Notes: generated by a model not told the origin, from the sequence alone. A stretch of DNA of 64,000 nucleotides from Struthidea cinerea (GCA_013397865.1 VZTI01004179.1:475994-539993); one strand, 5' to 3'; counted from the stretch's first letter, positions 21,202 to 33,552 are shown. Made by a program: numbers and translations.

Positions 21202-23079
21202 ATGGAACAAAGGCTGCAGGTAAAAAAAGAGTTTTAAAGACAATCCTGCCACTGGATTAAAGCAACATTGAAGTGTTTTCTTTCTTGTTTGGGACTAGAA
21301 CAAGACTGGTCCAATTGGATCCACAGCTTATCAGTTCCTGGTGGCTTTTGATGATTCCTGGTTTTCAGCTTCATTTATCCACACACACCTTCCATGCCAC
21401 ACTGAGAAATGGCTGGTGGGGACATGAAGTGGAGTCTCAGGTTGTTCTTCTTTAATATAGAAAATGTTTAAACCTCCCATTTGGTTGAAAAAATCCATTA
21501 TTTCCTAGTCAGTCTCCTTCTGGAATATGTATTTCCCCAAAATACTTCTGAAGTGCTCCTTTCATCACGATTTTGAGGTGAAAATAAATAATAAAGTTTT
21601 GGAGCTGGCCAACAAGCTCTAAGGAAAATCTATTTCTGAACCAGCTTTGTGTACAAGATGCTCAAAATAAGACAGAAAGCAGGATGGAGATTTCATTCCT
21701 ACCTGGAAGATAAAGCCCAGCTGTTCCAGAGCCATGGAGAATATAATTATTAAAAACCACTAATGAGGCCTCTCAGGTGGCACAATAAACTCACCTGTAT
21801 CTTACCTCTATGCTTAGCAAAGAGATTTTTAATGGAAGGAATGGTTAAAATTAATGTCAAGACGAGGAAAAAAGGAAATATTTGCTGCACAAATCCTCCC
21901 CTTTCAGCTTTATTTTCATTTATGGCTGTGCAAGCTGAGTATAAAATGCAGCTATTTTGACTTTGTAGTATTTTATGTCTCGTTCAAACAGTTTTAAAAA
22001 TTGATTGAAGGCAGCCAAGAATTGGATCTTTTCCCTCTTCTCTTGTTCCGTGGTGCTTGGTTTTATGTGGCACCTTTTCCACTAAAAAGGCACAGAGGAG
22101 GCTAAACAGCAAAATAAAAGCCTGCCATACTCTACTAAATCTTATTACCCAAACCAGAATCATTTGAATGTTTTAAAAGTTTTATCCGTTGGGTCCCTGG
22201 GGGAGGGCAGTGTCGGGTTGGTGCTGGATTTATTTTCCCTAAATTTCTGAATTTCAATCAGGTTTGCTCTAATAGCTGTCAGCTGACCTGATTAAAGCCT
22301 ACCTCTCCTTGAGTTGATTTAAATCAACTTGGCTGCCACACAGCGAGCTGAAATCCGTGCTGGCCATCTGCTACACTAAATTAATTTATTTTGGAGAACT
22401 TTAATTCAATTACCAGGCCCATATTCCATGGCAGGTGTAGGAGACAAATCCATATTTCAGGTTCCTATGTGGGATCTGGTGTAGGCAACTGAGGAGTGAG
22501 AGGAGGACTTGGGTAACATAAAGGGAGTAAGAAAGGATTTCCCTGAAAGCTTTAATTACAGTTTTAAAGCAGAAGAGTTAAACAGGCTTTGGAATTAGAA
22601 ATATTTAAAAGAATCATATTGTGACCTCGCAAATCGCTGCTGGTGTTGCACACAATGCTGCAGCACACTCGAAATTATATAAATACTGTGACTTGGTTAA
22701 CATTTCAAATCTCTGACTCAGAAATTACCATGAAAATGGGGAATATTTCAGGATCCAATGAGGCCTTTACCCATTTCTTGGCTTAGGGTTGTAGATCTGG
22801 AAGGCCAAAGCATCAGAGCCAGCTCACGTGTGGCTTTTGTGCGGTGTTGGGAGCCCTCTTGTCACATCTGTCAGCTGTTGGGAGGAGCTGCACTCCATGG
22901 ATCCGCTGGCATCCAGACCCACCAAGGGCGTGAATGCCCTCATCCAACGGGAAAACATGGAATTGTGGTTTAAAAGTTCAAACAAGCTCCTGGGCTGCTT
23001 TTGGTCTCACTAAAACAGTTGTGGCTCTTCCTTAGTTATCAACAACACAAGGGAAAAAAGTCGCCTCGGTCTTTGTAAT
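21202..23079. other. Unique stretch with conserved-looking block near 22.3 kb
   Basis: The block about 22240-22440 contains 'agctgtcagctgacctgatt', several TAAT cores and an 18-bp perfect palindrome listed separately, and has the look of a regulatory conserved element. The remainder is AT-rich unique DNA with no long frame and no repeat. Confidence 0.4.
22312..22329. promoter_or_regulatory. 18-bp perfect palindrome
   Basis: 'agttgatttaaatcaact' equals its own reverse complement with no spacer. Such a site could bind a symmetric dimer; it carries two opposed TTGAT/ATCAA half-sites. About 0.25 perfect 18-mers are expected by chance in 64 kb at even composition, somewhat more in AT-rich DNA. 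Confidence 0.3.
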
Positions 23080-23310
23080 TCCAGGGAAGGCTCAGGTTGG
23101 ACACCAGCAGGAATTTCTCCATGGAAAGGGTGCTCAGGCCTTGGCAGGGGCTGCCCAGGGAGGGTTGGAGGCCCCATCCCTGGAGGTGTCCAGGGAAAGC
23201 CTGGAGGTGGCACTCAGTGCTCTGGGCTGGGGACAAGGTGGGGACCAGGCACAGCTGGGACTCGGTGACCTTGGAGGGCTTTTCCAACCTCAGCGATCCT
23301 GGGATTCTTT
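23080..23310 (+). repeat. CR1 fragment, 3' end present
   Basis: Forward order is 'ggaatttctccatggaaagg', 'ccttggcaggggctgcccag', 'ccccatccctggaggtgtcc', 'gtggcactcagtgctctggg' and 'gacaaggtggggaccagg', ending 'ggcttttccaacctcagcg' and 'atcctgggattc'. It belongs to the same subfamily as 8846-9052 and 49077-49292. About 230 bp are retained. Confidence 0.93.
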
Positions 23311-24726
23311 TGATGTGTCTTAAAGGAAAACTTTCATTTTTCCTTCAAACTTCAGTTTTTCCTTCAGACAGCTAAGCACTGAATTGGTTTTGAAGATAAA
23401 GGAAGAAAATATTTTACCAAGCTGCTGTAAATCTGTTCATTGATAATCACCTGTTGAGAAATGGATAGATTTTTACTTTTAATCCTAATTTGGGAGGAAA
23501 AATATCCGAAATATCACTGCAATAAATCCATTTCTTGCCCAGCTCTACTCAACCTGCAGATTCATTTCACTACAAACTCAGTTACCTTCTCCTGAAAGGT
23601 CAAATAAAAGTGGTCTTTTATTCCTGGCCTGACATTTTATTAAAATCCTGGCTCTTTTATTGTGTGTGGGAAGAGAAGTGGTGGTGTGGGAATGCACAAG
23701 AGTGGACAGGGAAGCTCTGCCAGGTTCCAACCACTGGATTTGCATCCCTCTGTTGTCACTTAATCCTTGGATGTGCTGTGCCAGGGCTGAGCCTCATCAC
23801 CATAGGAAATATTTTTCTCACCTGAGTTTCTGGCAATAAAATTGTTCTTAACTTTCCATTGTTTGTTTGTTTGTTTCGTTTGGGTTTTTTTTTTAGTATT
23901 TTTTAGTCCTCCTGTTAATCTGGATTTTCAGGAATATCCATCAATTGTGCTGCCACATCCCCCTCTTACCACCAGCATGACCTGGGGAGTCCCTGAGGGG
24001 CACCGAGCTCTGGAGAAGAGCAGGAGCTGGGAATTACTGCTCTGGAAAGCAGCAGAGTCAGGAGTTACTACTCCGAGCAGGAGCAGGGAGTTACTACAAC
24101 CACCCTGAGCATGAGCAGCTTGCACTGTGGTGACCTCAGTTTTCAGCCACCTTTGCTTCGTTAAGGCAATTCCATCAGAATTAAAGTAAGAGTTAGCACC
24201 TGCTTTAAGGGCCTATAATGAAAATTAATGGGTTTCATCTCTCAGAACCATTAGATTGTTAATCAGGACACGCGTAGTTCCATAGCGGTGGTTGACGAAG
24301 ATTTATGGTGTTACCAACATGGAAAAGAAGAGAGACAAATCAAAAAAAATGAAAAAATATTGGTGGGGTTTTGCATTTGCCACCCCTTTAGGGAAAAACA
24401 CCCAGAAATCCCTCACTGCCCTACAGGGAGAGCAGGATTTGTTTCACCTGGTTCCGTGTTTCTGATGAACTCGTTCATATTTTGGTGAGCAGAGGTTGTG
24501 AAATGCATTCAGCTTTTCATCCCTCATTTAGATTTGCTCACATTTTAAATAGTTTCATGGAATTTTTTCCCCCCTTTTCATGCCCTGTTTTCCTCCTACA
24601 CTTGTGCGCTCATTTGAAGTTCATCAGGCTGTTGTGAGGACGCAAATGTAGAAGCTGTAGAAATTTCAAAAATTATTAATTATATATTTTAAACAGAAAA
24701 AAACCCCCATTATCTGAATAAATAAC
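23311..24726. other. Unique stretch with short (GTTT)n and a glycine/serine-like chance frame
   Basis: A short GTTT repeat (about 23862-23882) is present. Around 24000-24105, loosely repeated 'gagcaggag...gttactac' segments form a weak imperfect tandem. No gene or repeat family is recognised. Confidence 0.5.
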
Positions 24727-24850
24727 CATCCAGTGCCACCCCCTGCCATGGGCAGGGACACCTTCCACTATCCCAAGGTGCTCCAAGCACCCAACCTGGC
24801 CTTGGACACTTCCAGGGATCCAGGGGCAGCCACGGCTTCCCTGGAAAATC
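24727..24850 (-). repeat. CR1 fragment lacking its terminal segment
   Basis: 'catccagtgccaccccctgc', 'catgggcagggacaccttcc', 'acctggccttggacacttcc' and 'agggatccaggggcagccac' are a reversed CR1 segment. The outermost 'ggtttgggttgg' segment is missing at the left edge, where unique AT-rich sequence begins abruptly. Confidence 0.92.
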
Positions 24851-26747
24851 CAGTCCTCGCTGCCAAATTCCAGCATCTTCAAACTCTACTTGGGCCAGTC
24901 CAGCCTTATTTCCCAGGGTTCACTTTACATGCAACACAAGGGCTGTGGAAGTTCCAATAAAAGGGGAATTTTCGAAAGGCTAAAAGCAATTTTGCTGTTG
25001 CAAAGTATTCACCAGCTTCCATTAAATATTTTCTCTTTTTAATTGCAAATGACAGCTCGGAATGGCTCTGTTTTTACTGCACTTAGGAACATATTAGTTT
25101 TTTCCCTTCAGGGGAAGAAATGAATTTTTCCCCTCCAATCAAATGTAATCTAGAGCATTTAAATAATTCCTTTCCCAAACACATTTTTCAGCCCTGCCTA
25201 TGAATGAAAACTGAGATTTATTATTTGTGTTCAATTTTTAGGTTTTTTTTTTTTTTCTTCTTCAATTTTGAGCTTACATTTTTTTTCCAGTGGAAATGAA
25301 GCAAATTTTTGATGCAATTATGAAATTCCAGCTTTGCCAGCATATTTCTGGCTAATGTCTATCCATTCCTCTAGAAGGAAGGAATACAGAACTGGCTGAA
25401 GGAATACAGAATTCAGCTTATTTCTGATTGATATAATCACAGGTCTCCAGATCCCATTGCGATTGCAGGACTGGATATCTACTTTTATTTCAGTTTAGTG
25501 TTTTGGAACAATGCCTTCTGAGGAAGAAAGTCATAATTTCTTGTCAGCAGCAAGCTGTAATTATATGTATTTATATTTAACCTTTCCAGATCCCACCCAT
25601 TAACATTTCCTTGGCACAGGCACAGTTTATATTTTGATACAGTCCTTTTGAGGAAAGGTTGTAAGGACTCTGGTAATCTTTGACTTGCTGGTGTTTCCTC
25701 TTCTGAAAATGCTGGGGCTGCATCAAAACAGAGGCTTGGGAGAAGAGAACAAAGCCTGAACTCTGGATTTCACTTTATTCTGCTAAACAATCTCATTCCA
25801 TCATGGGAATACTGATTTATCTCAATAAAATCAACAAAAGCCATTTACAGTTCAAGCCTTGATGCCGTAACGGCTCCTTGATGCTCAGGAAACTTCTGTT
25901 CCCCACCTCTGGAGAGCATCTGGCCAAACCTTCTGCTCAAGCCGGGGCTGAAGCAAAGTCAGATGTAACTTCAACGTTGAGCCAGGCTGCTCAGGGCCTT
26001 GGTCACACAAGTTTGGAACGTTTTCCATGCAAATAAACACACTCAACCACAACATCTCTCTTCCATCCTGAGCTCTGCGGGGACATCCCTTTTCTCTCTG
26101 CTCCCCGAAGATGGGAAGGTGCAGCTGGAAATACTGTCCTGGGCAGAGTTCTCGCCCTTTCCCTTCTTTCCCATTGAAAATAAAATTCTCATACAAAATC
26201 TGAAGTAGCAATAAAAATAAATCTATTGTCATCACGGTAACTATACTAATTATGGTCTAATTAGAAGAAAATCAAGGGGGATACTTTGAAAGACACTTCT
26301 TCTCAGAGAGGGGAATTTTATTTGCTTGATTTTTCCTTCTTTCCCAACTCCTCCCTCTGTTTGAAGCTGCAGAGAAAAGAAAAAGATTTTAGGAAAAAAA
26401 GATATTTAAGTGCGTGCTGGCATTTATTTCTGACCTCTGTAAGGTTATTTTTATCTTCTACTGGTGGATTTCTTCAGTGGGATCCCTTAGTGGAACTGGG
26501 TATAATTAATGGTTCACCAAATATCCTACAGCCTGCTCTCCCCATTGTTTTCTTGTTCAGGTTTCCTTTTGTTTGAAAAGTAAGGAATCCCCTGGCTTTA
26601 AAAATACCTGCTAAAATTCCCTTTTGTAGATTCCAGCCTTGCAGACTGATCTCTACTTCCTGCAAAGAGGAGAAGTCTCCTGCTCCATTTCTGCTCCTGG
26701 TGGACTCATCCAAAACTCAGCATTTGGGGCTGTTTGCTGTTACAATT
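24851..26747. other. Unique AT-rich non-coding stretch
   Basis: A T run lies at 25242-25257. The segment 25000-25110 ('ttgcaaatgacagctcgg' region) has conserved-element flavour. A 116-codon minus frame (25885-26235) and smaller ones show no domain. Confidence 0.45.
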
Positions 26748-26860
26748 CCATCACGGAATCATGGAATGCTTTGGGTTGGGAAAGAACTTAAAGTTCATCC
26801 AGTTCCAACCCCCTGCCAGGCAAGGGCAGGGATGCTTCCACCAGACCAGGTTGCTCCACT
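26748..26860 (-). repeat. CR1 fragment, 3' end present
   Basis: It starts with 'tcacggaatcatggaatgct' and 'ttgggttgggaaagaactta', then 'aaccccctgccaggcaaggg' and 'ttccaccagaccaggttgct'. It is a reversed 3' end of about 110 bp, from a slightly different subfamily ('accagaccaggttgctcc'). Confidence 0.92.
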
Positions 26861-28815
26861 TTGATGATTTCAAAGCTTTTCTCCTTTCCACCACGCAGAA
26901 ATTCACCGAGCAAGACTGGCTCCCTCGCCCGAAGAAAGACGTTCGTTAGAGCGTCCAGACCTCAGATCTACACCAAGAAAGGACAAACGCTGCTCCAAAT
27001 TTGCTGAGCTCTCCTTGGGTGGTGCTGTCCCCAAAATCCAGATGTGACCAGCAGCCACCTGGCTGCAGATGGCCGCTGTTCCTAATTGCTGCAGGTTTTA
27101 CCGCGAGCTAATTGCCTGCTCAAAGCCCGTTGTGTAAAGCAGGAGGAGTAATGGCCCCTGAGACATTAGAGGTGATTAGGAGAAATAAAGTTCCTTGGAA
27201 GACTGAGATGTTGACTGCCTGGAAGTTATTTGTTCGCTTAAGTTCCAGCAGCTCAGGTGGGCAGGAGGACCTACCAAGAAAAATGAAAAGTGAAGTGGTT
27301 AAGCTGCTACTCAGCCTGTAAAATAGGCAAGTTAAAAGCGAGATAAATAAACAAAGAAAAAGCTCCTCCAGGTTATATCTGATCAAAGAAACAGGAAAAA
27401 AATGCAGGTGAAGACCTGATACCAAATGAAAGAGGTGCAGAGTGAATTTTTCACGACTTCAAATAGAGGTGATTGCTGGAGAACTGGAGTAGGGAACATG
27501 TGTTTGGTGGTGTTATCGACCTGGGATTTTTCACACAGGACCTCAGCACCTTGGAAATACCCTGGTAATCAAGAGGTCAAATAAAAAAAAAAATATTATT
27601 GTGGGGGGAAAAAATAAAAAATGGTGATCGCATTAAATCAAAATTGACTTCCATCCTGGCCAGAGTACAGCTACATGATGATACATTAATGTTTCATAGA
27701 GAAATTTGCTTAAAAGCACATGAACATATGAAGGGTAACTGGAGCGTCTGAGGCTGAAGAGGCTGTAAAAATATTACATTAGGAAGATCTCTCTGAGTTA
27801 ATTATTAAAAGCATATAGAAATTATAGAACAATGCAGTGTTTTAATAACCACTCCGAGCCTCAAACCTTTTCAGAACTAGGCTGGAATTGGTGTCCGATG
27901 AGAATTTAAAGGGCCCCACATCTTGGCGGGGCATCAGCAGTGCCCAGGACACCCACACTGCTCTGGGAAGCTCCTCCCCAGGGATTTATGAAACACAGAT
28001 GATCTGTTCTTTCTTTTGAGAGTTCTTGATCTATCCTACAATAAAATCTAACAGTATATTTTCATTTTAAATGACAGATAGTCATGATCCTGTCAGAGCT
28101 TTCCATTGGGAAACCTAATTTTTAGTTTTGAAATAGCGAAATAATGCTAGAGACAAGTCTTAGAAGAATGAATTTGCACATCAACATCCTCATATCTGCC
28201 AGCCTCTAACTTCAGGGGAACTTTGGGTCAGGCTTTGGATTGAAAAGTGGGGGTTTTTTGAGCAAAATTATTGTGTGATATAAACCAGAAATCTTCCAGC
28301 CTAGTCTTTTAAATTCTGGAGGGTTCATGTTTAAAGAAATGCTTCGCTGTCAGCAGACAAATACTGAAATAATTGTTCTCCAGGGGATGAAAAACACCCG
28401 TTAAAATGCAGACACACATCCAGTTCTTCATTTTTAGAGCACACTAAAAGTTTGATGCACTGGGGACTGGCAGATTGATCAGGGGATGTGGAGGTTGGAC
28501 AACAAACAATTGCTCATTTCTGTCTACAGCAGCTGAACCCATGCTTTGAGGTGATAATGATTCAATGGGACAGAAGGTTCTGATTCACCCCGGATTTACA
28601 ACACCTCCTTATGCTGAAAACATTGTGTTGGAGGAATAGGGGGGGAGTTTGGTGTACAAGTGGCTCCTTTGGCCCAGCTGGGGATTCCAGAAATGCAACA
28701 GGAATTGTGGCAATCTGCCAGAAAAGAGATGAGACCAATCAAGAGGTGTTGGGATAACCCCATCCTGGTGTGGCTGTGAGGGCCGGAGGGAGGGGTCCAG
28801 TCACTGGGCCCAGCT
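26861..28815. other. Unique non-coding stretch
   Basis: The block 26880-27180 has CpGs and balanced composition with conserved-element flavour. From 27560 to 28400 it is AT-rich. No repeat family, RNA gene or domain-bearing frame is recognised. Confidence 0.45.
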
Positions 28816-28852
28816 GGGGTTAGGGTGGGCTTAGGCTTAGGCTTAGGCTTAG
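28816..28852. repeat. Short TTAGGC array next to a TTAGGG unit
   Basis: Four head-to-tail 'ttaggc' hexamers (about 28828-28852) follow 'ggggttagggtggg'. TTAGGG is the vertebrate telomere unit and TTAGGC a one-base variant (also the nematode telomere unit). Four copies are too few to prove a telomeric origin. The minus-strand frame reads a PKPKPK stretch here as a by-product. Confidence 0.85.
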
Positions 28853-28892
28853 ATTTAAGAGGGAGGAGGAGAGCTTTGTCTTTTGCTTTCAG

Positions 28893-29001
28893 AGGATGAT
28901 TTAGGCTGGAGAAGACCTCTAAGATATTCCAGTCCAAGAATTCTCCTGGTACATGGATGAGCCCTTCACTCATTCATGTCCCCAAGTGCCACATCTCCTG
29001 G
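28893..29001 (-). repeat. Diverged CR1 3' fragment
   Basis: 'gatgatttaggctggagaag', 'acctctaagatattccagtc' and, after a diverged middle, 'atgtccccaagtgccacatc' read as a reversed end of the 'aagtgccac' CR1 subfamily. It is older than the young copies. Confidence 0.75.
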
Positions 29002-30807
29002 AAAAGGTAGGGAAGGAGGTGCTCTTGGTTGTCTTATTCATGGTGGTTAAGGTAATACTTTTCATGGCTTTTTTTCCTTGCTTGCATTTGTATTAATGAG
29101 CATTTTCCCCCTTTTGTGTCACAGAAACTCTGGGTAGAAGCCTCTGCTTTGGCAATGCATTAGGTGTCCTTTAAGGTGCTAAAAACAAGCAGAATTTATG
29201 TTTTCAACCGCATTTTGGCACAATTTTTTTCAGAGGAGCTGTTTATAAGGGACTCTGGCTAATGAAGTGTCCTTTGATAATTAATTTGTCAGATTCAATT
29301 CATTATTTCATAGAAAAAAAAGTAGAATAACGTTGGATGTCTGGCTTTGGTGTAAAATTCAGGGTGAGTGGGTTCAAACAACATTGCTAAAAATAGCAAA
29401 AATTAGTGTTTGGGGTTCAGCCTGAACCTGCTGGATTAATGAACTTTGGCACTGGTGGATTGATGAGTTTTGGGCCTGGATTGGGTGGTGCAGGAGGTGG
29501 TTGTGTTGTAAATATTTGTGGTGTGTGAGTGCGGGACCCAATTCTCTTCGGGTAAATTTCCTTGGGGGTAATTCCATCCCGGGGCTTGACCTCCCTTCCT
29601 GCACAATAATTAGTGGGGTTTTGTTGTGTGGAGAAAAGATGGAGATTGTATTCCTTGGTCTCAAATCTGTTGGAAAATCAGGGAAATGACTTTTAGTAAA
29701 AGTGAGCTTTAATGGGAGAGGTTTGCTCAGCCCTGGGAAGCTTTGAGGACTTGGTTTTCTGTGCTCAGGTGCCATTAGAAGGGAAAGAAAAAAATATATC
29801 AGGCAGCAAAACAGAAGCTGAGGGTCTCTGGAGCAATCTTGGTGCTAAAATACAGCTGACCAGGGAATTCTGATAGTTTAAAGAAACAAAATTCCAAAAT
29901 GTAGCCACTGCAATGTAATTGTGACAGCTTGAAGGCAACTAAAACTTGTTCCCTGTGCTTCCCGTTTCCAGGAATGTTAATTAGGAGTTAACTGGTGTGG
30001 AAGGTTGGCTTTTTCTGTGATTTGTGGTGATTCTCTCTGGAGATGTGGGGATTAATAAACCTCTGCCTGGGTGTTGGTTACTATGGCACCATTAATAAGG
30101 CCAGGCCGTTTCTATGGCAGACACGCAGAAGGTTTTAGGTGTAAAGATGGCTTCAAGACGAAGCAAAAAAATCCCTTATTTTCTCTTGATAACAACACAA
30201 ATGAAAGCTGTCATTAGGAGGTTATTAAAGCTTTCTGGGTATTTTCCTTTCGCTGCTTGGTGCTGGAGGGGTTTGGGGCCATGTGGTTTGAGGAACATTG
30301 CCTGGAAATTCAGTTTGGTTTAGGGTTCCTCCTCAGACTCATCCAGGATGTCATTCCAAGCCATATAAAAGTGCTAATCCTTGTTTATAAACAAGAACAA
30401 AACAGAGTTTAGGCTGAAGCCTAACCTGGGCTGTTGGCAGGGTTTATTTGGGATGGGTTGTAATCACATCTGTCCCTATTGGAATACTGCAATTTTCTGC
30501 AAAAAAATAGAAAAGTGCTGGCTACTGTGTATGATTCCAGGGAACTGTCAATCCAAAGGGAATTAAAATGCATTTGTGCACATATTGGCATTGTTTTAAA
30601 TCCTCTGGGAGCCTTGTTTTCCTTTTTACTCCCCCTCCCAGCACTGTTCAGGAGTGCCACCACTGGCTGTGGCAAAGGACAAAACCTGTGCTGGCCTCCA
30701 GCGCCTGTTTTGCCATTAAATTCCCCAAAAATCATTGCCACGGTTCAGTTTTGGTTTGTTGCTTTATTCTCTGCATGCATTTATGCCTTTGCCATCCATT
30801 TTTACCA
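29002..30807. other. Unique non-coding stretch
   Basis: A 133-codon minus frame (29374-29775) and a 131-codon plus frame (30479-30874) have no recognisable domain. An RFX X-box-like near-palindrome, 'ggttactatggcacc', lies at about 30078-30092. No repeat family is seen. Confidence 0.45.
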
Positions 30808-31240
30808 ACCCCAGCGCTTCGCCTGGAGGAGACATCCTTGGGGAGCCGCTTTTATTTATAGGGTCGGGATGTGAGACAGCGACTAAATATTGTCTGGGCT
30901 GCCTCGGTGCTGCCTTTGGACTGTGTGTGGAGGGGAAGCTGAGCTGAAGGCGGGAGGATTCCAGCGGGATGGAGTCTCTGCGCTCCCATCCATCACTAGA
31001 TGGCACGCTGGGAGTGGGAATGTGCCTTGGCTGCGTCGGGCCAGGCTGAGCCCTGCCAGGCTGAGTGAATTCGTGCAGAAGCTCAGGAACCGAGCGGTGA
31101 CAGGCGGTTCACTCGCACAGAACCGCGGTGGAAGGGACAAAAGCTGAGCAGACAATTAACTGGGAGCAGACGAGTGTGGCACAGGCTGGTGACAGCTCCT
31201 GGCTGGGCGGGTGACACGGCTACCGGGGAACTTTTGCTGT
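30808..31240. promoter_or_regulatory. CpG-enriched patch, possible regulatory region
   Basis: I count roughly two dozen CpGs in about 430 bp, in a window that is otherwise CpG-poor. The patch includes 'accgagcggtgacaggcggt' and 'cagaaccgcggtggaaggg'. It contains the CTCF-like core at 30993. It could be a weak CpG island, an orphan promoter or an insulator. No obvious first exon with a good donor was found. Confidence 0.4.
30993..31005 (+). promoter_or_regulatory. CTCF-like core motif
   Basis: 'tcactagatggca' matches the CTCF core (CCASYAGRKGGCR) except for the first base. It sits in the CpG-enriched patch and in unique DNA, which makes it a better candidate than the one at 8570. Both are on the plus strand, so by themselves they would not make a convergent loop pair. 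Confidence 0.5.
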
Positions 31241-31837
31241 TAAAACATGAAAGAAAGTCTGTTTCTTTTAAAATTATTATTATTTTATATTGCTTGTATT
31301 TAATGTGGGTGCTACAGCCGCACAACCACTCTCAAACACCAGCAAAATTCAACTTTTGTTCTCTATCCCAAATGTGTTCCTTGAGCCACAGCAAAGAGGC
31401 ATAACTGGCAGTTTATATTATTTATATTATATAACTCTAAGAATTCCACTTAGAAGCAGACACAAAACGAACTCTTGGACAGCTTGGAATGGCAGAAGCC
31501 GAGCTCCTGCTCTCAGTGTCCCCAGTGGCAACAGAGACCTGCTCTGCTTTATGTCGAGGGGGAATTCCTGCTTGTACAAGCTTGCCACAGTTTTAGGTCC
31601 TTAAATACGATTTGATCATTTTACTGATCCTTCTGAGGGTGCTGCTCATGGAATCCCCTTTGCCGCTCCCATGGGATGCTCCTGTGGCTGCTGCCTCTGG
31701 AATCGGTGTTGTCCTCAGTGCTTCTGGATCAGCTGGTGTTTGCTGCCACGGGGGAGAAAGAAAAAAAGGAGGAAAAATAAACCAAATCCAAATAAATTAA
31801 ACCCCATGCCCAACCTATGTTTATTCACAGAAAGTGC
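31241..31837. other. Unique stretch, nothing recognised
   Basis: It mixes AT-rich and neutral DNA. A 104-codon plus frame (31290-31604) has no domain. No repeat hallmark is present before the CR1 at 31838. Confidence 0.5.
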
Positions 31838-32100
31838 AGTCATGGAATCATGGAGTTGGGGTTGGAAGGGATCTTAAAGACCATTAAATTCCATCCCCTG
31901 CCACGGGCAGGGACACCTTCCACTGTCCCAGGCTGCTCCAAGCCCCGTCCAACCTGGCCTTGGACACTGCCAGGGATCCAGAGGCAGCCACAGCTGCTCT
32001 GGGCACCCTGTGCCAGGGCCTCCCTGCCCTCACGTTACGGAGTTTTTTCCTAACATCTACTCCTGGTTTGAGCCATTCCCCTTTGTCCTATCCAATATCT
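31838..32100 (-). repeat. CR1 fragment, about 260 bp, 3' end present
   Basis: It starts 'gtcatggaatcatggagttg' and runs through 'ccacgggcagggacaccttc', 'gccagggatccagaggcagc', 'ctctgggcaccctgtgccag', and into 'cctaacatctactcctgg' and 'gagccattcccctttgtcct'. It is a well-preserved young copy in reverse orientation. Confidence 0.95.
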
Positions 32101-33430
32101 TGTTTAATCTTCTCTTTACTTCCACACACGATACAATTTTGTTGGGATTTTCCGCAGGGAGTCGGGATGTAGCACAGAGTAGGGGGGATTTCAGCGAGCT
32201 GGGACCTCATTGTTTAAGTTTGATCTATCAAGGGGTGATCTCCAGCTGCTTCCATGTTTTCCACAGCATTCTCCCCACCTGTATTTGGTGAATTATTGCA
32301 CCCTCACTGATACCATTCTTGTGTCTTGGATTCACACCCCTCTGAGAGCAAGAGACGGCTCTGCAGGGTGTCCCTGGCATCACTTGGATGCTGCGGTGGG
32401 AAAAGGAGGAAATCTTGGCGAGTTGCCTTCAGGAGGAGCAAATTGGGTGATGAAAGGAGCACTGATCCACCTGCCAGTGGCTGTTGCTCCTCTGTGTTGA
32501 GGATATTTGGGATATCTTCAGCTGAAAGGCGATGAAGGAATTGCTGCGTTATTCCAAGGAATGGGACGACTCCCAGTTTGGCCCAATGCCTGCAGCCCAT
32601 CTAATGTGATTCAGACACAGATAAATCTTTGACAGAAGCCCAATTTCACTGATATTTTATATCTCCCTTCTACTGGATACGCTTTGGACAACTTGATGAC
32701 AACCCTGAAGGTCAATATCATGGGAAGATCAACGGAGCAGAGACGACTTCGGAGTCTGGGCTGTTTCTGTGCACGCTTGTCACGAGAACAGCAGGATGCC
32801 CCTCGACTGCAGATGCCATGAAGAGCTCCAGAAAGGCATCACATCTCATCCCTGTTGAAGGCAGCTGGATCAACAAATCCTTTGAAAAAATATATCCGTG
32901 GTATCAGTGGGGCTTCTGATGGGCTTCGGAAGTTTTATCACCCTCGGAAGAAAACCCCAGCTCTGGAGTTAATAAAGGAGCAAGCAAAGCCCCAGATTAC
33001 CTCGAATGCAACAAAATCCAGATTCTGATATAAGGAGAGAAAATCAAACCTATTTCTATAAACATGATGCTCCTCTGAAGTGGCTCTTCCTTTCAGAGAG
33101 TTGGTTACTCAAAATTCCCAAGAAAATAAGGGAATGCAGCTTTGGTAGGAGGGCGGAGTGACAAGAAAATGCCCGTTCACCCTTTTAGGAGAGTGCTGCA
33201 TGAATGTCTTCAAATTCCAATGGATTTTAGAGGAGCAAACAGTTTCTGCAGGAAAAAACCCACACCCAACTCTCCTTTCTGTCCCAGCCAGGTTCCTATT
33301 AATATTAATAAGCTTCCAGGGGTGTTTTTAAAGGGAATGATACTAAACCAGTGTTCAAACATGCTCACTGGGTTCTGTTGTTGGGGTTTAAATGCCATCA
33401 CACCATTAGATAAAATAAAAGGCAATCGTG
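32101..33430. other. Unique non-coding stretch
   Basis: Short frames on both strands at 32010-32600 are unrelated and without domains. The rest (32600-33430) has no frame above 60 codons until the CR1-overlapping one. No RNA gene is seen. Confidence 0.5.
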
Positions 33431-33552
33431 TTATCATGGAATGGGTTGGGCTGGGAGAGGCTTTAGGGACCATCTCATTCCAGCCTGTGCCAGGGCAGTT
33501 TTTTCTGATATCTAATCTCAGTTTAGACTCTTTCAGTTGGAAGCCATCCCAT
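33431..33552 (-). repeat. CR1 fragment with internal deletion
   Basis: 'tatcatggaatgggttgggc' and 'tttagggaccatctcattcc' are the reversed 3' end. The sequence then jumps from 'agcctgtgccagggcag' directly to 'ttctgatatctaatctcagt', omitting most of the middle block present in other copies. About 120 bp are retained. Confidence 0.88.

Noticed and set aside
28596..28973. 125-codon minus frame with PKPKPK repeat
   Set aside because: The repeat comes from the TTAGGC array and the start from a CR1 tail.
30078..30092. RFX X-box-like near-palindrome (also one near 17118)
   Set aside because: Single short motif with mismatches to the consensus; expected several times by chance.
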